Shown here in pieces: positions 8,219 through 16,132 of a DNA stretch of 64,000 nucleotides. Each line of letters starts with the position of its first letter. Position 1 is the stretch's first letter. Source of the stretch: Flavobacterium endophyticum. Its GTDB lineage: Bacteria > Bacteroidota > Bacteroidia > Flavobacteriales > Flavobacteriaceae. Where the stretch lies: contig NZ_RBLC01000006.1 in the NCBI RefSeq assembly GCF_003634455.1, positions 24,219 through 88,218 of the forward strand. Reading direction: 5' to 3'. Below the pieces are notes generated by a model. It ran no database searches. It saw only the letters and a program-made list of their open reading frames with translations, and was not told the origin of the DNA. Both the position numbers and the translations under genes were made by a program.

Positions 8219-9424
8219 TTATTCACAAGAAACTGCTTGAACAGTCTCTGGTTTTAGTTCTTCTGTTTCTTCTGCTTCAATTGTTTTTTGTTTCTTATCT
8301 AGCGTTATAAAAGTAAATCCGAATGCCAATAAAAGCAACGGCACGCTTAGCCAGATCACTTCATGGATGCCATATCGTGCAATAATAAAACCACCTAGTA
8401 AAGTTCCTAATGTAATACCCGCATTAAAGAAAGAAGGCATCAAACTGTTTACGCTTTCGAGTGCTTGTTGAGGAACGCCGTCTATAATATGGATATTAGC
8501 CGACAAAAAGCCGCCAGTGTGTATAAAACCCCACACAGAAATAATAATAACCATTGGAACAAAAGCGCCGCCAAACTGGTAGGCTAGTAAATGGATAGCT
8601 ATCAAAGAAAGTAAAAACAATCGGTTTGTCAGCGCTACATTTTTGCTAAGCGCGATTCCCATAAGCCAATTCCCTACTATACCTGTAACTCCAAAAACCA
8701 AGAGCATGATGCTGATTTCAGTACCGTTCATATGCGAAATCTTGTTCATGTATTCTGCCAAGTAACCATACGTTGCAAACATTCCTGCTACTATAATCAG
8801 CGACGTGAAAAGCTTGAACCAAACTTGTGGCTTGTCTAATACTTTTACTTGGTTTTCTGCAGATGGCTTCTCTTCTGCTGGCATGGATGGCACAAAAAGC
8901 GCCAAGGCAGCAAAAGCAACGAGATTAATGATTCCAGCTAAAATAAAGGAAGCTCTCCAATCAAACAAATCAGCCATATAAGTCGTTATCGGCACACCTA
9001 ACACAGTCGCTACACTAAGACCCGCCATAACTACCGAAATTGCTTTTGGTGCATCTTTAGGTCCTGCTTGTTTTGCAGCGGCAGACATGGATACTGCCCA
9101 AAAAACCGGGTGTAAGAAAGCAGGCACGATGCGGGCAATCATCAGCATCGTAAAATTAGGAGAAATGGCTGAGAGCAAGTTAGAAATTACGAATATCGCC
9201 AAAACAGCACACATAATTGTTTTGCGGTTTATCTTCGCTGTTAGCATTGTCGTAAAAGGACCTGCTACCGCTACTGTCAATGCAAAAGCACTCAAAAGCC
9301 AGCCGGCAGTATCAATAGAAACTTGAAATTCTTTCGCCAGCGTAGGCAAGATTCCAATCACGCCAAATTCAGTAGTAATTATCCCGAAGGCTCCCAGAGC
9401 CATTATATAAATCGATTTATTCAT
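8219..9424 (-). CDS. MFS drug/sugar efflux transporter, AraJ-like
   Basis: 401 residues with about 12 hydrophobic segments. It starts MNKSIYIMALGAFGIITTEF, as in the DHA1 group (AraJ, YdhP, NepI types). GWLLSAFALTVAVAGP and a basic loop (TAKINRKTIM) between helices 2 and 3 fit the MFS A motif region. These are proton-driven exporters; the substrate is unknown. The gene is downstream of, and probably cotranscribed with, the ArsR-type regulator at 9489-9767, which may control it. Confidence 0.85.
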   Translation of the reverse strand: MNKSIYIMALGAFGIITTEFGVIGILPTLAKEFQVSIDTAGWLLSAFALTVAVAGPFTTMLTAKINRKTIMCAVLAIFVISNLLSAISPNFTMLMIARIVPAFLHPVFWAVSMSAAAKQAGPKDAPKAISVVMAGLSVATVLGVPITTYMADLFDWRASFILAGIINLVAFAALALFVPSMPAEEKPSAENQVKVLDKPQVWFKLFTSLIIVAGMFATYGYLAEYMNKISHMNGTEISIMLLVFGVTGIVGNWLMGIALSKNVALTNRLFLLSLIAIHLLAYQFGGAFVPMVIIISVWGFIHTGGFLSANIHIIDGVPQQALESVNSLMPSFFNAGITLGTLLGGFIIARYGIHEVIWLSVPLLLLAFGFTFITLDKKQKTIEAEETEELKPETVQAVSCE

Positions 9425-9488
9425 TAATTCAAATATTTAAATGTTTCTATTAATATAAAGTAAAAAAATCATTAATTTTAGGATAATC

Positions 9489-9767
9489 CTACCCTTTAAG
9501 ACTACTAAGACATGCGATATAATCGTCAAGTACTTTTTGGTTCAGCGAATATTTGAGGTTTCGTCCTTCTTTTTCAGGGATAAGAAGGTCCGCTTCGACC
9601 AATTGTTTTAGGTGATGGGAAACAGAAGGCTGCGTAAGATCCAACAAATCGTTAACCTCAGCGCAATAAAGGCCTTCATGCTTTTTCTTTACTTGCTGTA
9701 AAATAGCAATTCGGCTTGTATCGCTCAAGGCTTTTGATATCTTCTCTATTTTTTTGTTGTCCATCAT
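9489..9767 (-). CDS. ArsR-family transcriptional regulator
   Basis: 92 residues, mostly one winged helix-turn-helix: SDTSRIAILQQV (helix 1-2), TQPSVSHHLKQLVEADLL (recognition helix) and GRNLKYSL (wing). The metal site ELCVCD of classical ArsR is absent. Only two cysteines are present (C35 and C86), which could form a thiol switch, but this is inference. The start is ATG 9767 or 9764. It lies 64 bases upstream of the MFS gene. Palindromes at 9783-9805 and 9843-9860 are likely operators. Confidence 0.85.
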   Translation of the reverse strand: MMDNKKIEKISKALSDTSRIAILQQVKKKHEGLYCAEVNDLLDLTQPSVSHHLKQLVEADLLIPEKEGRNLKYSLNQKVLDDYIACLSSLKG

Positions 9768-9782
9768 ATACTAATTTATGCA

Positions 9783-9805
9783 ATCACAAGTATAAGTCTT
9801 GTGAT
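9783..9805. promoter_or_regulatory. Inverted repeat upstream of arsR-type gene, candidate operator
   Basis: ATCACAAG (9783-9790) and CTTGTGAT (9798-9805) are perfect 8-bp arms around 7 bases. The site ends 16 bases before the regulator start codon, a usual place for ArsR self-repression. Confidence 0.6.
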
Positions 9806-9842
9806 AAAAAGAACAGGACAAAAGTACATAAACATATAGAAA

Positions 9843-9860
9843 CATATAAATATTTATATG
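9843..9860. promoter_or_regulatory. Perfect 18-bp palindrome, second candidate operator
   Basis: CATATAAATATTTATATG equals its own reverse complement. A partial direct copy (AAACATATA) precedes it at 9830-9838. It is AT-rich, so some self-complementarity is expected by chance, but 18 perfect bases beside a regulator is notable. Confidence 0.45.
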
Positions 9861-10248
9861 GATAAATCTGATTTCAATATCAGCAATTTCTATATTGAAG
9901 CTCTTTCTCTTTATTTACAAGCAGCTGATTACCGAACTTTCCTTTATGCTCCTAATCACAAAAGCACTCTTTATATTTGAAATAATTTCAAGCTTGGAGA
10001 TTTTATGAACAGCGAAGTTTTAATAATCTTACATATCTCCATATCATCCAATAAAAGTTTTAATAAGAAATCATAAGAATGGCTGTGGGGTCGCATGTGA
10101 CTGCCGACGCAAGAGATTCGAGCTTAAGATTCCGCAAGAAGAAATTGACGCGAATCCAAACATTACGAATGCTGTTAACAGCAACAGATAAACTACTTTG
10201 CCGAAGATTATAAAAACGCAATCTACTCTGTAGGTTGTGTTTTTTTAT
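9861..10248. other. Intergenic stretch without an intact gene
   Basis: Between the candidate operators and the merR promoter I see no intact gene or RNA. The only coding-like trace is the SusD-like C-terminal remnant at 10108-10191. Confidence 0.6.
10108..10191 (+). pseudogene. Possible C-terminal remnant of a SusD/RagB-like gene
   Basis: In one frame this reads RKRFELKIPQEEIDANPNIT, then seven more residues and a stop at 10189. IPQEEIDANPNI is the typical end of SusD/RagB outer membrane glycan-binding lipoproteins. No SusD body, start codon or SusC partner lies upstream. It looks like a leftover of a deleted gene. The match is short and from memory, so chance is not excluded. Confidence 0.4.
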
Positions 10249-10265
10249 TATTTTTGTTTAACAAA
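10249..10265. promoter_or_regulatory. merR promoter with overlapping operator-like palindrome
   Basis: TATTTTTG (10249-10256) fits the -7 consensus. TTGTTTAACAA (10254-10264) overlaps its end and is almost its own reverse complement. The exact reverse complement occurs in front of crtI (11220-11230). This is a likely binding site for the regulator encoded here. Confidence 0.55.
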
Positions 10266-10277
10266 CCATCAAAAACA

Positions 10278-11177
10278 ATGAACAGCATTAAAAGTGTTTT
10301 CAGCATCAAGGACTTGGAGAATTTATCGGGCATCAAAGCCCACACCATAAGGATTTGGGAGAAAAGATATAACATTCTAGAACCTATGAGGACTACCACA
10401 AACATTCGTTTGTATGATGTTGAAAACCTTCAGAAGCTGCTCAATATTACGTTATTGCATAGCCACGGGTATAAGATTTCTAAAATATCTAAATTCCCGC
10501 CTGAAAAAATTCCACAGCTGGTACAAGAAATTGTTTCCGACAAAAGCGCAAAAAACCATGCGATCAATGCCTTCAAAATGGCAATGATGAATTTTGACCA
10601 GACTTTATTTTTTACGACGTATAACGAGCTTCTTTCCGAAAAATCATTCCGCGAAGTCTTCACCGAAATCTTCATTCCGTTGATGAATGAGATTGGAATT
10701 CTTTGGCAAACCGGAACGATTACGCCTTCACATGAGCATTTTATATCCTACCTTATTCGGCAGAAACTGTTGAGCAGTATCGAGCAGCTTCAGATTTTAG
10801 AACCCGCCAAAAAAGACAAGGTCTTTATACTGTATCTTCCACAAAACGAAATCCATGAGCTTGGACTGATCTATCTCAATTATGAAATCCTTTTCCATGG
10901 ATACAAGACCATTTACCTCGGACAGTCAATTCCAATCGAAAATTTAAAAGACCTGACCAATCTTTTTGACACTACCGTTTTTGTTAGCTATTGGACGGTC
11001 TTTCCCGAAGTTGAAGAAACGGCCAGCTATATAAAAACAATACAGGAAGAAATTTTAACCGATAAAAAATCCGAACTATGGATTTTAGGAAAACTGGCCA
11101 AGCATATTCCTGCGCAAAACCTCACTTCCCAAATATCCGTATATTTTAGCATGCAGGAAGTCTTAAACAAACTATAA
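10278..11177 (+). CDS. MerR-family regulator with cobalamin-binding domain, CarH/LitR type
   Basis: 299 residues from the ATG at 10278; a TTG at 10254 lies inside the promoter and is rejected. Residues 1-75 are a MerR DNA-binding domain (FSIKDLENLSGIKAHTIRIWE). Residues about 95-175 match the B12 cap domain with W143-x9-E153-H154, the CarH motif whose Trp covers the upper face of adenosylcobalamin. Residues 181-299 are a Rossmann-like B12 domain with E191-I-H193-E-L-G196; H193 would be the lower cobalt ligand. The later SxL and GG parts are degenerate (SYW at 237, GK at 271). CarH represses carotenoid genes in the dark and is released by light. The gene directly precedes crtIBZ. Confidence 0.85.
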   Translation: MNSIKSVFSIKDLENLSGIKAHTIRIWEKRYNILEPMRTTTNIRLYDVENLQKLLNITLLHSHGYKISKISKFPPEKIPQLVQEIVSDKSAKNHAINAFKMAMMNFDQTLFFTTYNELLSEKSFREVFTEIFIPLMNEIGILWQTGTITPSHEHFISYLIRQKLLSSIEQLQILEPAKKDKVFILYLPQNEIHELGLIYLNYEILFHGYKTIYLGQSIPIENLKDLTNLFDTTVFVSYWTVFPEVEETASYIKTIQEEILTDKKSELWILGKLAKHIPAQNLTSQISVYFSMQEVLNKL

Positions 11178-11214
11178 TTATTTCTTAAAGCCACAATTTT
11201 GTTTATCAATTTTA

Positions 11215-11231
11215 TATATTTGTTAAACAAT
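11215..11231. promoter_or_regulatory. crtI promoter with overlapping operator-like palindrome
   Basis: TATATTTG (11215-11222) is a -7 element. TTGTTAAACAA (11220-11230) overlaps it and is the exact reverse complement of the site before merR. The crtI start codon follows at 11232, so the transcript would be nearly leaderless. Confidence 0.6.
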
Positions 11232-12695
11232 ATGCATAAAGATATCAAAATTATCGGTTCTGGTTTTTCTGCCTTAGCAGCTTCTTGCTATTTGGCAAAA
11301 CAAGGCCATACGGTTACCATTTATGAAAAGAATGCGACTATCGGCGGGCGAGCAAGGCAATTAAAAAGAGAAGGCTTCACATTTGATATAGGCCCTACGT
11401 GGTATTGGATGCCTGATGTTTTTGAGCGGTTCTTTGCTGATTTCGGTAAAAAACCATCCGATTATTATGAGCTTACAAAGCTGTCACCGGCGTATCGCGT
11501 TTATTTCGGAATCAAGGATTTTGTGACCATAGCAGACAATCTCGACGAAATAGCTTCCACGTTTGAAACGATTGAAAAAGGAAGCGCAAAACAATTGAGA
11601 AGCTTTATGGCAGAAGCCAAAAGCAATTATGATATTGCCATAAAAGATCTCGTGTATCGCCCAGGAGTTTCGCCTTTAGAATTGATTACGCCCGAAACGG
11701 CAAAAAAAATAGGACAGTTCTTTGGAAACATCTCGAAAGATATTCGGAAGCGGTTCAAAAACAAAAAGCTGATCCAGATACTGGAATTTCCGGTATTGTT
11801 TTTAGGAGCCAAGCCGTCGGATACGCCTTCTTTCTACAGCTTTATGAATTTTGCTGATTTCGGCTTGGGGACTTGGCATCCGAAAAACGGAATGTATTCG
11901 GTGATCTTGGCCATGAAAAAGTTGGCTGAAGAACTCGATGTCGAAATAAATACGAGCTGTACGATTGAAAAGATTATTGTTGAAAAAGGAAAAGCCCAAG
12001 GACTGATCATCAATGGAGAGAAAATAGCAGCAGATATCATCTTAAGCGGCGCTGATTACCATCATACTGAAACGTTGCTAGATGAAAAAGACCGAGCCTA
12101 TACAGAAGACTATTGGGCCAAAAAGACTTTTGCTCCTTCTTCGCTCCTGTTTTATGTAGGTTTTGATAAGAAAATAGAAAATGTTGAACACCATACGCTG
12201 TTTTTCGATGTAGATTTTGACAGGCATGCCGAGGCAATATATGATAATCCGAAATGGCCTGACGAGCCGTTGTTTTACGCCAGCTTTCCGTCAAAAACCG
12301 ATGCGGAAGCAGCGCCTGTAGGAAAAGAAGCAGGAATATTTTTGATTCCGTTAGCCCCAGGAATTGAAGATACCGAAGAATTGAGAGCAACTTATTTCGA
12401 GAAAATCATGAGCCGTTTTGAAAAATTGACGGAGCAAAATGTTAGAAATAGTGTTATATTTAAGGAATCCTTTTGTGTCAATGATTTTATAAAGGAATAT
12501 AATTCGTATAAAGGAAATGCTTACGGATTGGCGAATACGCTTTTTCAGACCGCATTTTTACGCCCAAAACTAAAAAGCCGAAAAGTAAAGAACCTATATT
12601 TTACCGGACAGCTTACCGTTCCAGGCCCAGGAGTTCCTCCTGCATTGATTTCGGGGAAATTAGTTTCTGAATTGATTGATAAGAATACAGTATAA
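11232..12695 (+). CDS. crtI: Phytoene desaturase (CrtI type)
   Basis: 487 residues, normal for CrtI. It is an FAD enzyme that desaturates phytoene stepwise toward lycopene. The N-terminal dinucleotide fold IIGSGFSALAASCYLAKQG is followed by GGRARQ and FDIGPTWYWMP. The C-terminal signature NLYFTGQLTVPGPGVPPAL is diagnostic of carotenoid desaturases. The start is ATG 11232; an in-frame TTG at 11199 lies upstream of the promoter. crtB follows after 21 bases, giving an operon crtI-crtB-crtZ. Flavobacterial relatives usually supply the cyclase gene elsewhere; none is in this window. Confidence 0.95.
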   Translation: MHKDIKIIGSGFSALAASCYLAKQGHTVTIYEKNATIGGRARQLKREGFTFDIGPTWYWMPDVFERFFADFGKKPSDYYELTKLSPAYRVYFGIKDFVTIADNLDEIASTFETIEKGSAKQLRSFMAEAKSNYDIAIKDLVYRPGVSPLELITPETAKKIGQFFGNISKDIRKRFKNKKLIQILEFPVLFLGAKPSDTPSFYSFMNFADFGLGTWHPKNGMYSVILAMKKLAEELDVEINTSCTIEKIIVEKGKAQGLIINGEKIAADIILSGADYHHTETLLDEKDRAYTEDYWAKKTFAPSSLLFYVGFDKKIENVEHHTLFFDVDFDRHAEAIYDNPKWPDEPLFYASFPSKTDAEAAPVGKEAGIFLIPLAPGIEDTEELRATYFEKIMSRFEKLTEQNVRNSVIFKESFCVNDFIKEYNSYKGNAYGLANTLFQTAFLRPKLKSRKVKNLYFTGQLTVPGPGVPPALISGKLVSELIDKNTV

Positions 12696-12716
12696 AATTG
12701 CAAACCACTACCACTC

Positions 12717-13556
12717 ATGAAAGCTATTTTTGACATCATTTCTTTTGAATGCAGCAGGAACGTAACCAAGTCCTACAGTACTTCTTTTGCTACGGCCGTA
12801 AAGATGCTTTCGCCTACAATCCGTCAGGACATCTACAATATTTATGGTTTCGTGCGTTTTGCCGATGAAATCGTAGACAGCTTCCATGAGTACGACAAGA
12901 ATACGCTGTTTGATTTATTCGAAAAAGATCTTTTTCGAGCCTTAGCAGACGGTATCAGCCTGAATCCGGTGCTGAATTCCTTTCAGCATACCGTAAAAAA
13001 ATACGATATCCCCCTAGACTTAATTAAAGCTTTTTTGGAAAGCATGAAATTGGATCTGGTAAAGACAGAATACAAAACCGTTCAAGAATACGAGGAATAC
13101 ATTTACGGTTCTGCTGATGTCGTGGGATTGATGTGCCTGAAGGTTTTTGTAAAAGGTGACACGGCCAAATACGAAGAACTAAAACAGAGCGCTATGAAAT
13201 TAGGTTCTGCATTTCAAAAAGTTAATTTCCTGAGAGATCTGAAAGCTGATTTTGAGAATCTGAGCCGTACCTATTTCCCGAATACAAACCTCAACAGGCT
13301 TGACGAAGCTTCAAAAAACCAAATTATCGCTGATATCGAAAATGATTTCAAATCCGGCTATGAAGGAATCACAAAATTGCCTTTAGAAGCAAAACTCGGA
13401 GTATATACAGCCTACGTCTATTACAAAAAGCTATTGCAGAAGCTAAAGAAAACACCGTCGGCTGAGATAAAAAATGCGCGGATTCGTGTTCCAGATTATG
13501 AAAAAATTGGCCTTTTCGCCAAATGCTATTTCAGTTATAAGTTGAATATCATATAA
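12717..13556 (+). CDS. crtB: Phytoene synthase
   Basis: 279 residues. It joins two geranylgeranyl diphosphates into phytoene, the first committed carotenoid step. SYSTSFATAVKML and the aspartate motif DEIVD (about residues 51-55) bind the first diphosphate. The second motif is in LRDLKADFENLSRTYFP (about 170-187). It is the middle gene of the crt operon, 21 bases after crtI and 11 bases before crtZ. Confidence 0.95.
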   Translation: MKAIFDIISFECSRNVTKSYSTSFATAVKMLSPTIRQDIYNIYGFVRFADEIVDSFHEYDKNTLFDLFEKDLFRALADGISLNPVLNSFQHTVKKYDIPLDLIKAFLESMKLDLVKTEYKTVQEYEEYIYGSADVVGLMCLKVFVKGDTAKYEELKQSAMKLGSAFQKVNFLRDLKADFENLSRTYFPNTNLNRLDEASKNQIIADIENDFKSGYEGITKLPLEAKLGVYTAYVYYKKLLQKLKKTPSAEIKNARIRVPDYEKIGLFAKCYFSYKLNII

Positions 13557-13567
13557 AAGATTTAGTT

Positions 13568-14044
13568 ATGTGGATTCATGTATTCGTTTTCATCCTTACT
13601 TTCTGCTTCATGGAATTCATGGCATGGTTCAGCCATAAATACATTATGCACGGCTTTCTTTGGAATCTCCATGCCGACCATCACAAAAAAGATCATGATT
13701 CTTGGTTTGAACGGAATGATGCTTTTTTTATCATCTATGCGGTAATCAGCATCATCTTTTTTCTGCTTTGGCAAAATAACATCCTAGAAATCGGATTGGC
13801 TATCGGATTGGGCATTTTTGCGTATGGGTGTGCTTATTTCTTGGTACATGATATTTTTATCCACCAAAGGTTCAAGCTGTTCAGGAATGCCAACAACAGC
13901 TATGCAAGAGCCGTGAGAAGGGCGCACAAAATGCACCACAAACATATCGGCAAAGAAGAAGGAGAATGTTTTGGCATGCTCATAGTTCCCTTTAAATATT
14001 TCAAGCAAGAGTTTCGTAAAAATAAAAAAGCGACCAGATTTTGA
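13568..14044 (+). CDS. crtZ: Beta-carotene hydroxylase (CrtZ type)
   Basis: 158 residues, a membrane non-heme di-iron hydroxylase. The histidine clusters HKYIMH, HADHHKKDH, HDIFIH and RRAHKMHHKH match the CrtZ set. It would hydroxylate the beta-ionone rings to give zeaxanthin. Hydrophobic segments lie at about 3-20 and 52-90. It is last in the crt operon; the terminator stem starts inside its last codons. Confidence 0.93.
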   Translation: MWIHVFVFILTFCFMEFMAWFSHKYIMHGFLWNLHADHHKKDHDSWFERNDAFFIIYAVISIIFFLLWQNNILEIGLAIGLGIFAYGCAYFLVHDIFIHQRFKLFRNANNSYARAVRRAHKMHHKHIGKEEGECFGMLIVPFKYFKQEFRKNKKATRF

Positions 14045-14054
14045 TCGCTTTTTT
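14024..14054 (+). terminator. Terminator overlapping the crtZ stop
   Basis: AAAAAAGCGA (14024-14033) pairs with TCGCTTTTTT (14045-14054). The crtZ stop codon (14042-14044) is in the loop side. Confidence 0.85.
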
Positions 14055-14077
14055 CATTAACTAACTACTAACCTAAT

Positions 14078-14611
14078 TTAATTGGGTACCATCTTTTGTA
14101 ATGGCTTTAGCTGCTCGATATCCAGATCCGCTTTCTTTAATACGGAAAGCATTGTCATGATAGACGTCGGTGTCATGTTATCTCCAAGAACCCTCACTAC
14201 CGCAAAGCCGGCGTCATTTTTATTTGCAAAAAGCACAAACTCGTCAATCGCATCGTCTTTGCCGACAAAATAAACAGCACCGCCTTCTTTCCCAGAATTG
14301 ACTTTAATCAGTTCCTGATACTTTTCGTTTTTCAAGATGCCTTTGATTTTGGTACGTTCAGTCTCAAATTTAGCCGGATTCTTTTCATCCGCCTTGAAAG
14401 CCAAAATGTTCATCTTTTTCAAAGTCTCAAGCGCCGCATTTTCTTCAGAAGTTACTTTTGCTTTATTCAACTTTAGTATATCTGTTGTAAGATCAAGAGC
14501 AATAAAGTCTTTCGATTCGGTATTCTCTACAAAATATTGTTGCAATGTCGGCTCTGAATTGCAGCTTGCCAACATTAGGCACAAAACTGCAAGTAGTGAA
14601 AATCTTTTCAT
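14078..14611 (-). CDS. DUF4252 lipoprotein
   Basis: 177 residues with a lipobox LASC (Cys about 17). It has the DUF4252 pattern: an N-terminal helix-strand unit on a Tyr/Phe-rich stretch (LQQYFVENTESKDFIALDLT), a central region around KYQELIKVNSGKEGGAVYF, then FAVVRVLGDNMTPTSIMTML. The function of DUF4252 is unknown. It is the last gene of a five-gene minus-strand operon starting with an ECF sigma factor. Confidence 0.75.
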   Translation of the reverse strand: MKRFSLLAVLCLMLASCNSEPTLQQYFVENTESKDFIALDLTTDILKLNKAKVTSEENAALETLKKMNILAFKADEKNPAKFETERTKIKGILKNEKYQELIKVNSGKEGGAVYFVGKDDAIDEFVLFANKNDAGFAVVRVLGDNMTPTSIMTMLSVLKKADLDIEQLKPLQKMVPN

Positions 14612-14618
14612 AGTCTGA

Positions 14619-15161
14619 TTATTTTGGACCTTTCGATCCTTTTGGTCCTTTAGAACCTTTTAATCCTTTTTTTAGGGCATCTCCGCCAGGAAGATTGTCT
14701 GTCAATGCCGAAACATCATTAAGGTCGAAATCTCCTTTTAAAGACATCAAGACAGTTTCATCTTTGCCTCCGCCTTCTATAAACATCAGCAGTTCCTTAA
14801 CTTTGGTCGCGCTTCCGCCTGATTTGACATAAATCCTGATGTTTTTGCCACCGTCGTTTACTCTCATGAGCTCTTCCAGCGCAGCAGATTTAAGATACTT
14901 GCTTGAAGTCAGTTTCATATCAGAAGTTATTTTCGGGCTCGATGTCACGAAGACCCTCAAATTATCAAGCTTTTTGACAAGGCTCATGTATTGCTGCGCC
15001 TCTTTGTCGTTGGACTTGACACTTCCCATCATTTCAAACATTTTTTTGTTTACGATAACTGCTGTCACTTCATCGAGCCCATCATACTTATCGAAAGCTG
15101 ACTGCGCAAAAAACACGGACGGCATTAATGCTAGGACTACTGTTATTAAAAACTTCTTCAT
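14619..15161 (-). CDS. DUF4252 exported protein with collagen-like tail
   Basis: 180 residues with a signal peptide ending in VFFAQ. The body (FDKYDGLDEVTAVIVNKKMFEMMG...LEELMRVNDGGKNIRIYVKSGG) is a DUF4252 unit clearly related to its neighbour at 15195. The last residues form short Gly-x-y repeats (GLKGSKGPKGSKGPK), which the other two copies lack. It is the fourth gene of the sigma factor operon. Confidence 0.75.
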   Translation of the reverse strand: MKKFLITVVLALMPSVFFAQSAFDKYDGLDEVTAVIVNKKMFEMMGSVKSNDKEAQQYMSLVKKLDNLRVFVTSSPKITSDMKLTSSKYLKSAALEELMRVNDGGKNIRIYVKSGGSATKVKELLMFIEGGGKDETVLMSLKGDFDLNDVSALTDNLPGGDALKKGLKGSKGPKGSKGPK

Positions 15162-15194
15162 TTTAGTTGTATTTACTTATTTTGTATGCACTTT

Positions 15195-15674
15195 TTATTT
15201 AGACAGAGCGTCTAAGTTGCTCAAGTCGATATCTCCAGTCAGCGAAATTAAGACAGTTTCATCACCTTTCCTATCGCCGCCTTCTATAAACATAAGCAAT
15301 TCTTTTACTTTAGAGGATGAATTGCCTGATTTCATATAAATCTGCACATTCTTTCCTTTGTCATTCACTCGTACTAATTCTTCCAGAGATTCTTTTTTTC
15401 TGTAGGCATCAAAAGCTGTTTTCATTTCTGCCGCTTTTTTGATGCTTGAAGTCGAGAACATTTTGAAATTATCAATCTTGTCAGCCATCTTCATGTATTT
15501 TGCCACTTCTTTTTCTTTCACATCGGTCTTGATTTCTCCAAGCATCTCGAATGCTTTTTTATTCACGACTACAGATGTAATGTCATCTTGACCGTCGAAT
15601 TTATCAAATGCTGATTGTCCAAAAAATAAGGCTGGAACTAAGGCTAAAGCTAGGGTAACTATAAATTTTGTCAT
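15195..15674 (-). CDS. DUF4252 exported protein
   Basis: 159 residues with a signal peptide ending in LFFGQ. FDKFDGQDDITSVVVNKKAFEMLGEI and ESLEELVRVNDKGKNVQIYMKSG align well with the next gene downstream, pointing to tandem duplication. It starts 5 bases after the anti-sigma-like gene and is the third gene of the operon. It may be an envelope protein sensed by, or induced through, the sigma/anti-sigma pair. Confidence 0.75.
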   Translation of the reverse strand: MTKFIVTLALALVPALFFGQSAFDKFDGQDDITSVVVNKKAFEMLGEIKTDVKEKEVAKYMKMADKIDNFKMFSTSSIKKAAEMKTAFDAYRKKESLEELVRVNDKGKNVQIYMKSGNSSSKVKELLMFIEGGDRKGDETVLISLTGDIDLSNLDALSK

Positions 15675-15679
15675 TTTTT

Positions 15680-16132
15680 CTAATTTTTAAATATTAAATC
15701 TTTTGAATCTTGGTACTCTTTAACGTATTGCATGCTTTCAACGCCTACATTCACGTTCTTTGACAACAGGTTCAGTGCTTTTTGGGTTTCCTCAAATGCC
15801 TTTTCAGGATCATTATAGGTACCTAAATCTTCACTTTGATTGATGCTTCGATTGTAGAATGTAAACATTCCCAGCAAAATCACAACAGATGCTGCAATAG
15901 AAAGCCACGCCACTTTTTGTGTCTTAGATTTTAGTGGAATCTTTTGCTCAAACTTTTGCTCTTTCGCTGAAGAGAAATAGCCAAACATTGCCTTATACTG
16001 TTCTAGATGCTGCGCAACATCTGCAGACGAAAAATAAAGTTTTAATTCATTTTCCTCGGCAATAGAGGTTTCTCCCTCAAAGTATTTTTCTAATAATAAT
16101 TCTATTCTGTTTTCTTTTCTATCCAATTCCAT
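15680..16132 (-). CDS. Anti-sigma factor-like membrane protein
   Basis: 150 residues. The N-terminal 80 residues are cytosolic and contain a helical unit (NRIELLLEKYFEGETSIAEENELKLYF) typical of small Bacteroidota anti-sigma proteins. One membrane segment follows (VAWLSIAASVVILLGMFTFY, about 88-107), then about 40 residues in the periplasm. Its start overlaps the end of the sigma gene by 14 bases, the usual coupling for such pairs. It would hold the ECF sigma factor at the membrane until a signal arrives. Confidence 0.75.
   Translation of the reverse strand: MELDRKENRIELLLEKYFEGETSIAEENELKLYFSSADVAQHLEQYKAMFGYFSSAKEQKFEQKIPLKSKTQKVAWLSIAASVVILLGMFTFYNRSINQSEDLGTYNDPEKAFEETQKALNLLSKNVNVGVESMQYVKEYQDSKDLIFKN

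Noticed and set aside
10254..10277. TTG start for the MerR gene
   Set aside because: It falls inside the promoter/operator; ATG 10278 matches the family start.
11199..11231. TTG start for crtI
   Set aside because: It lies upstream of the -7 element; ATG 11232 gives the normal CrtI N-terminus.
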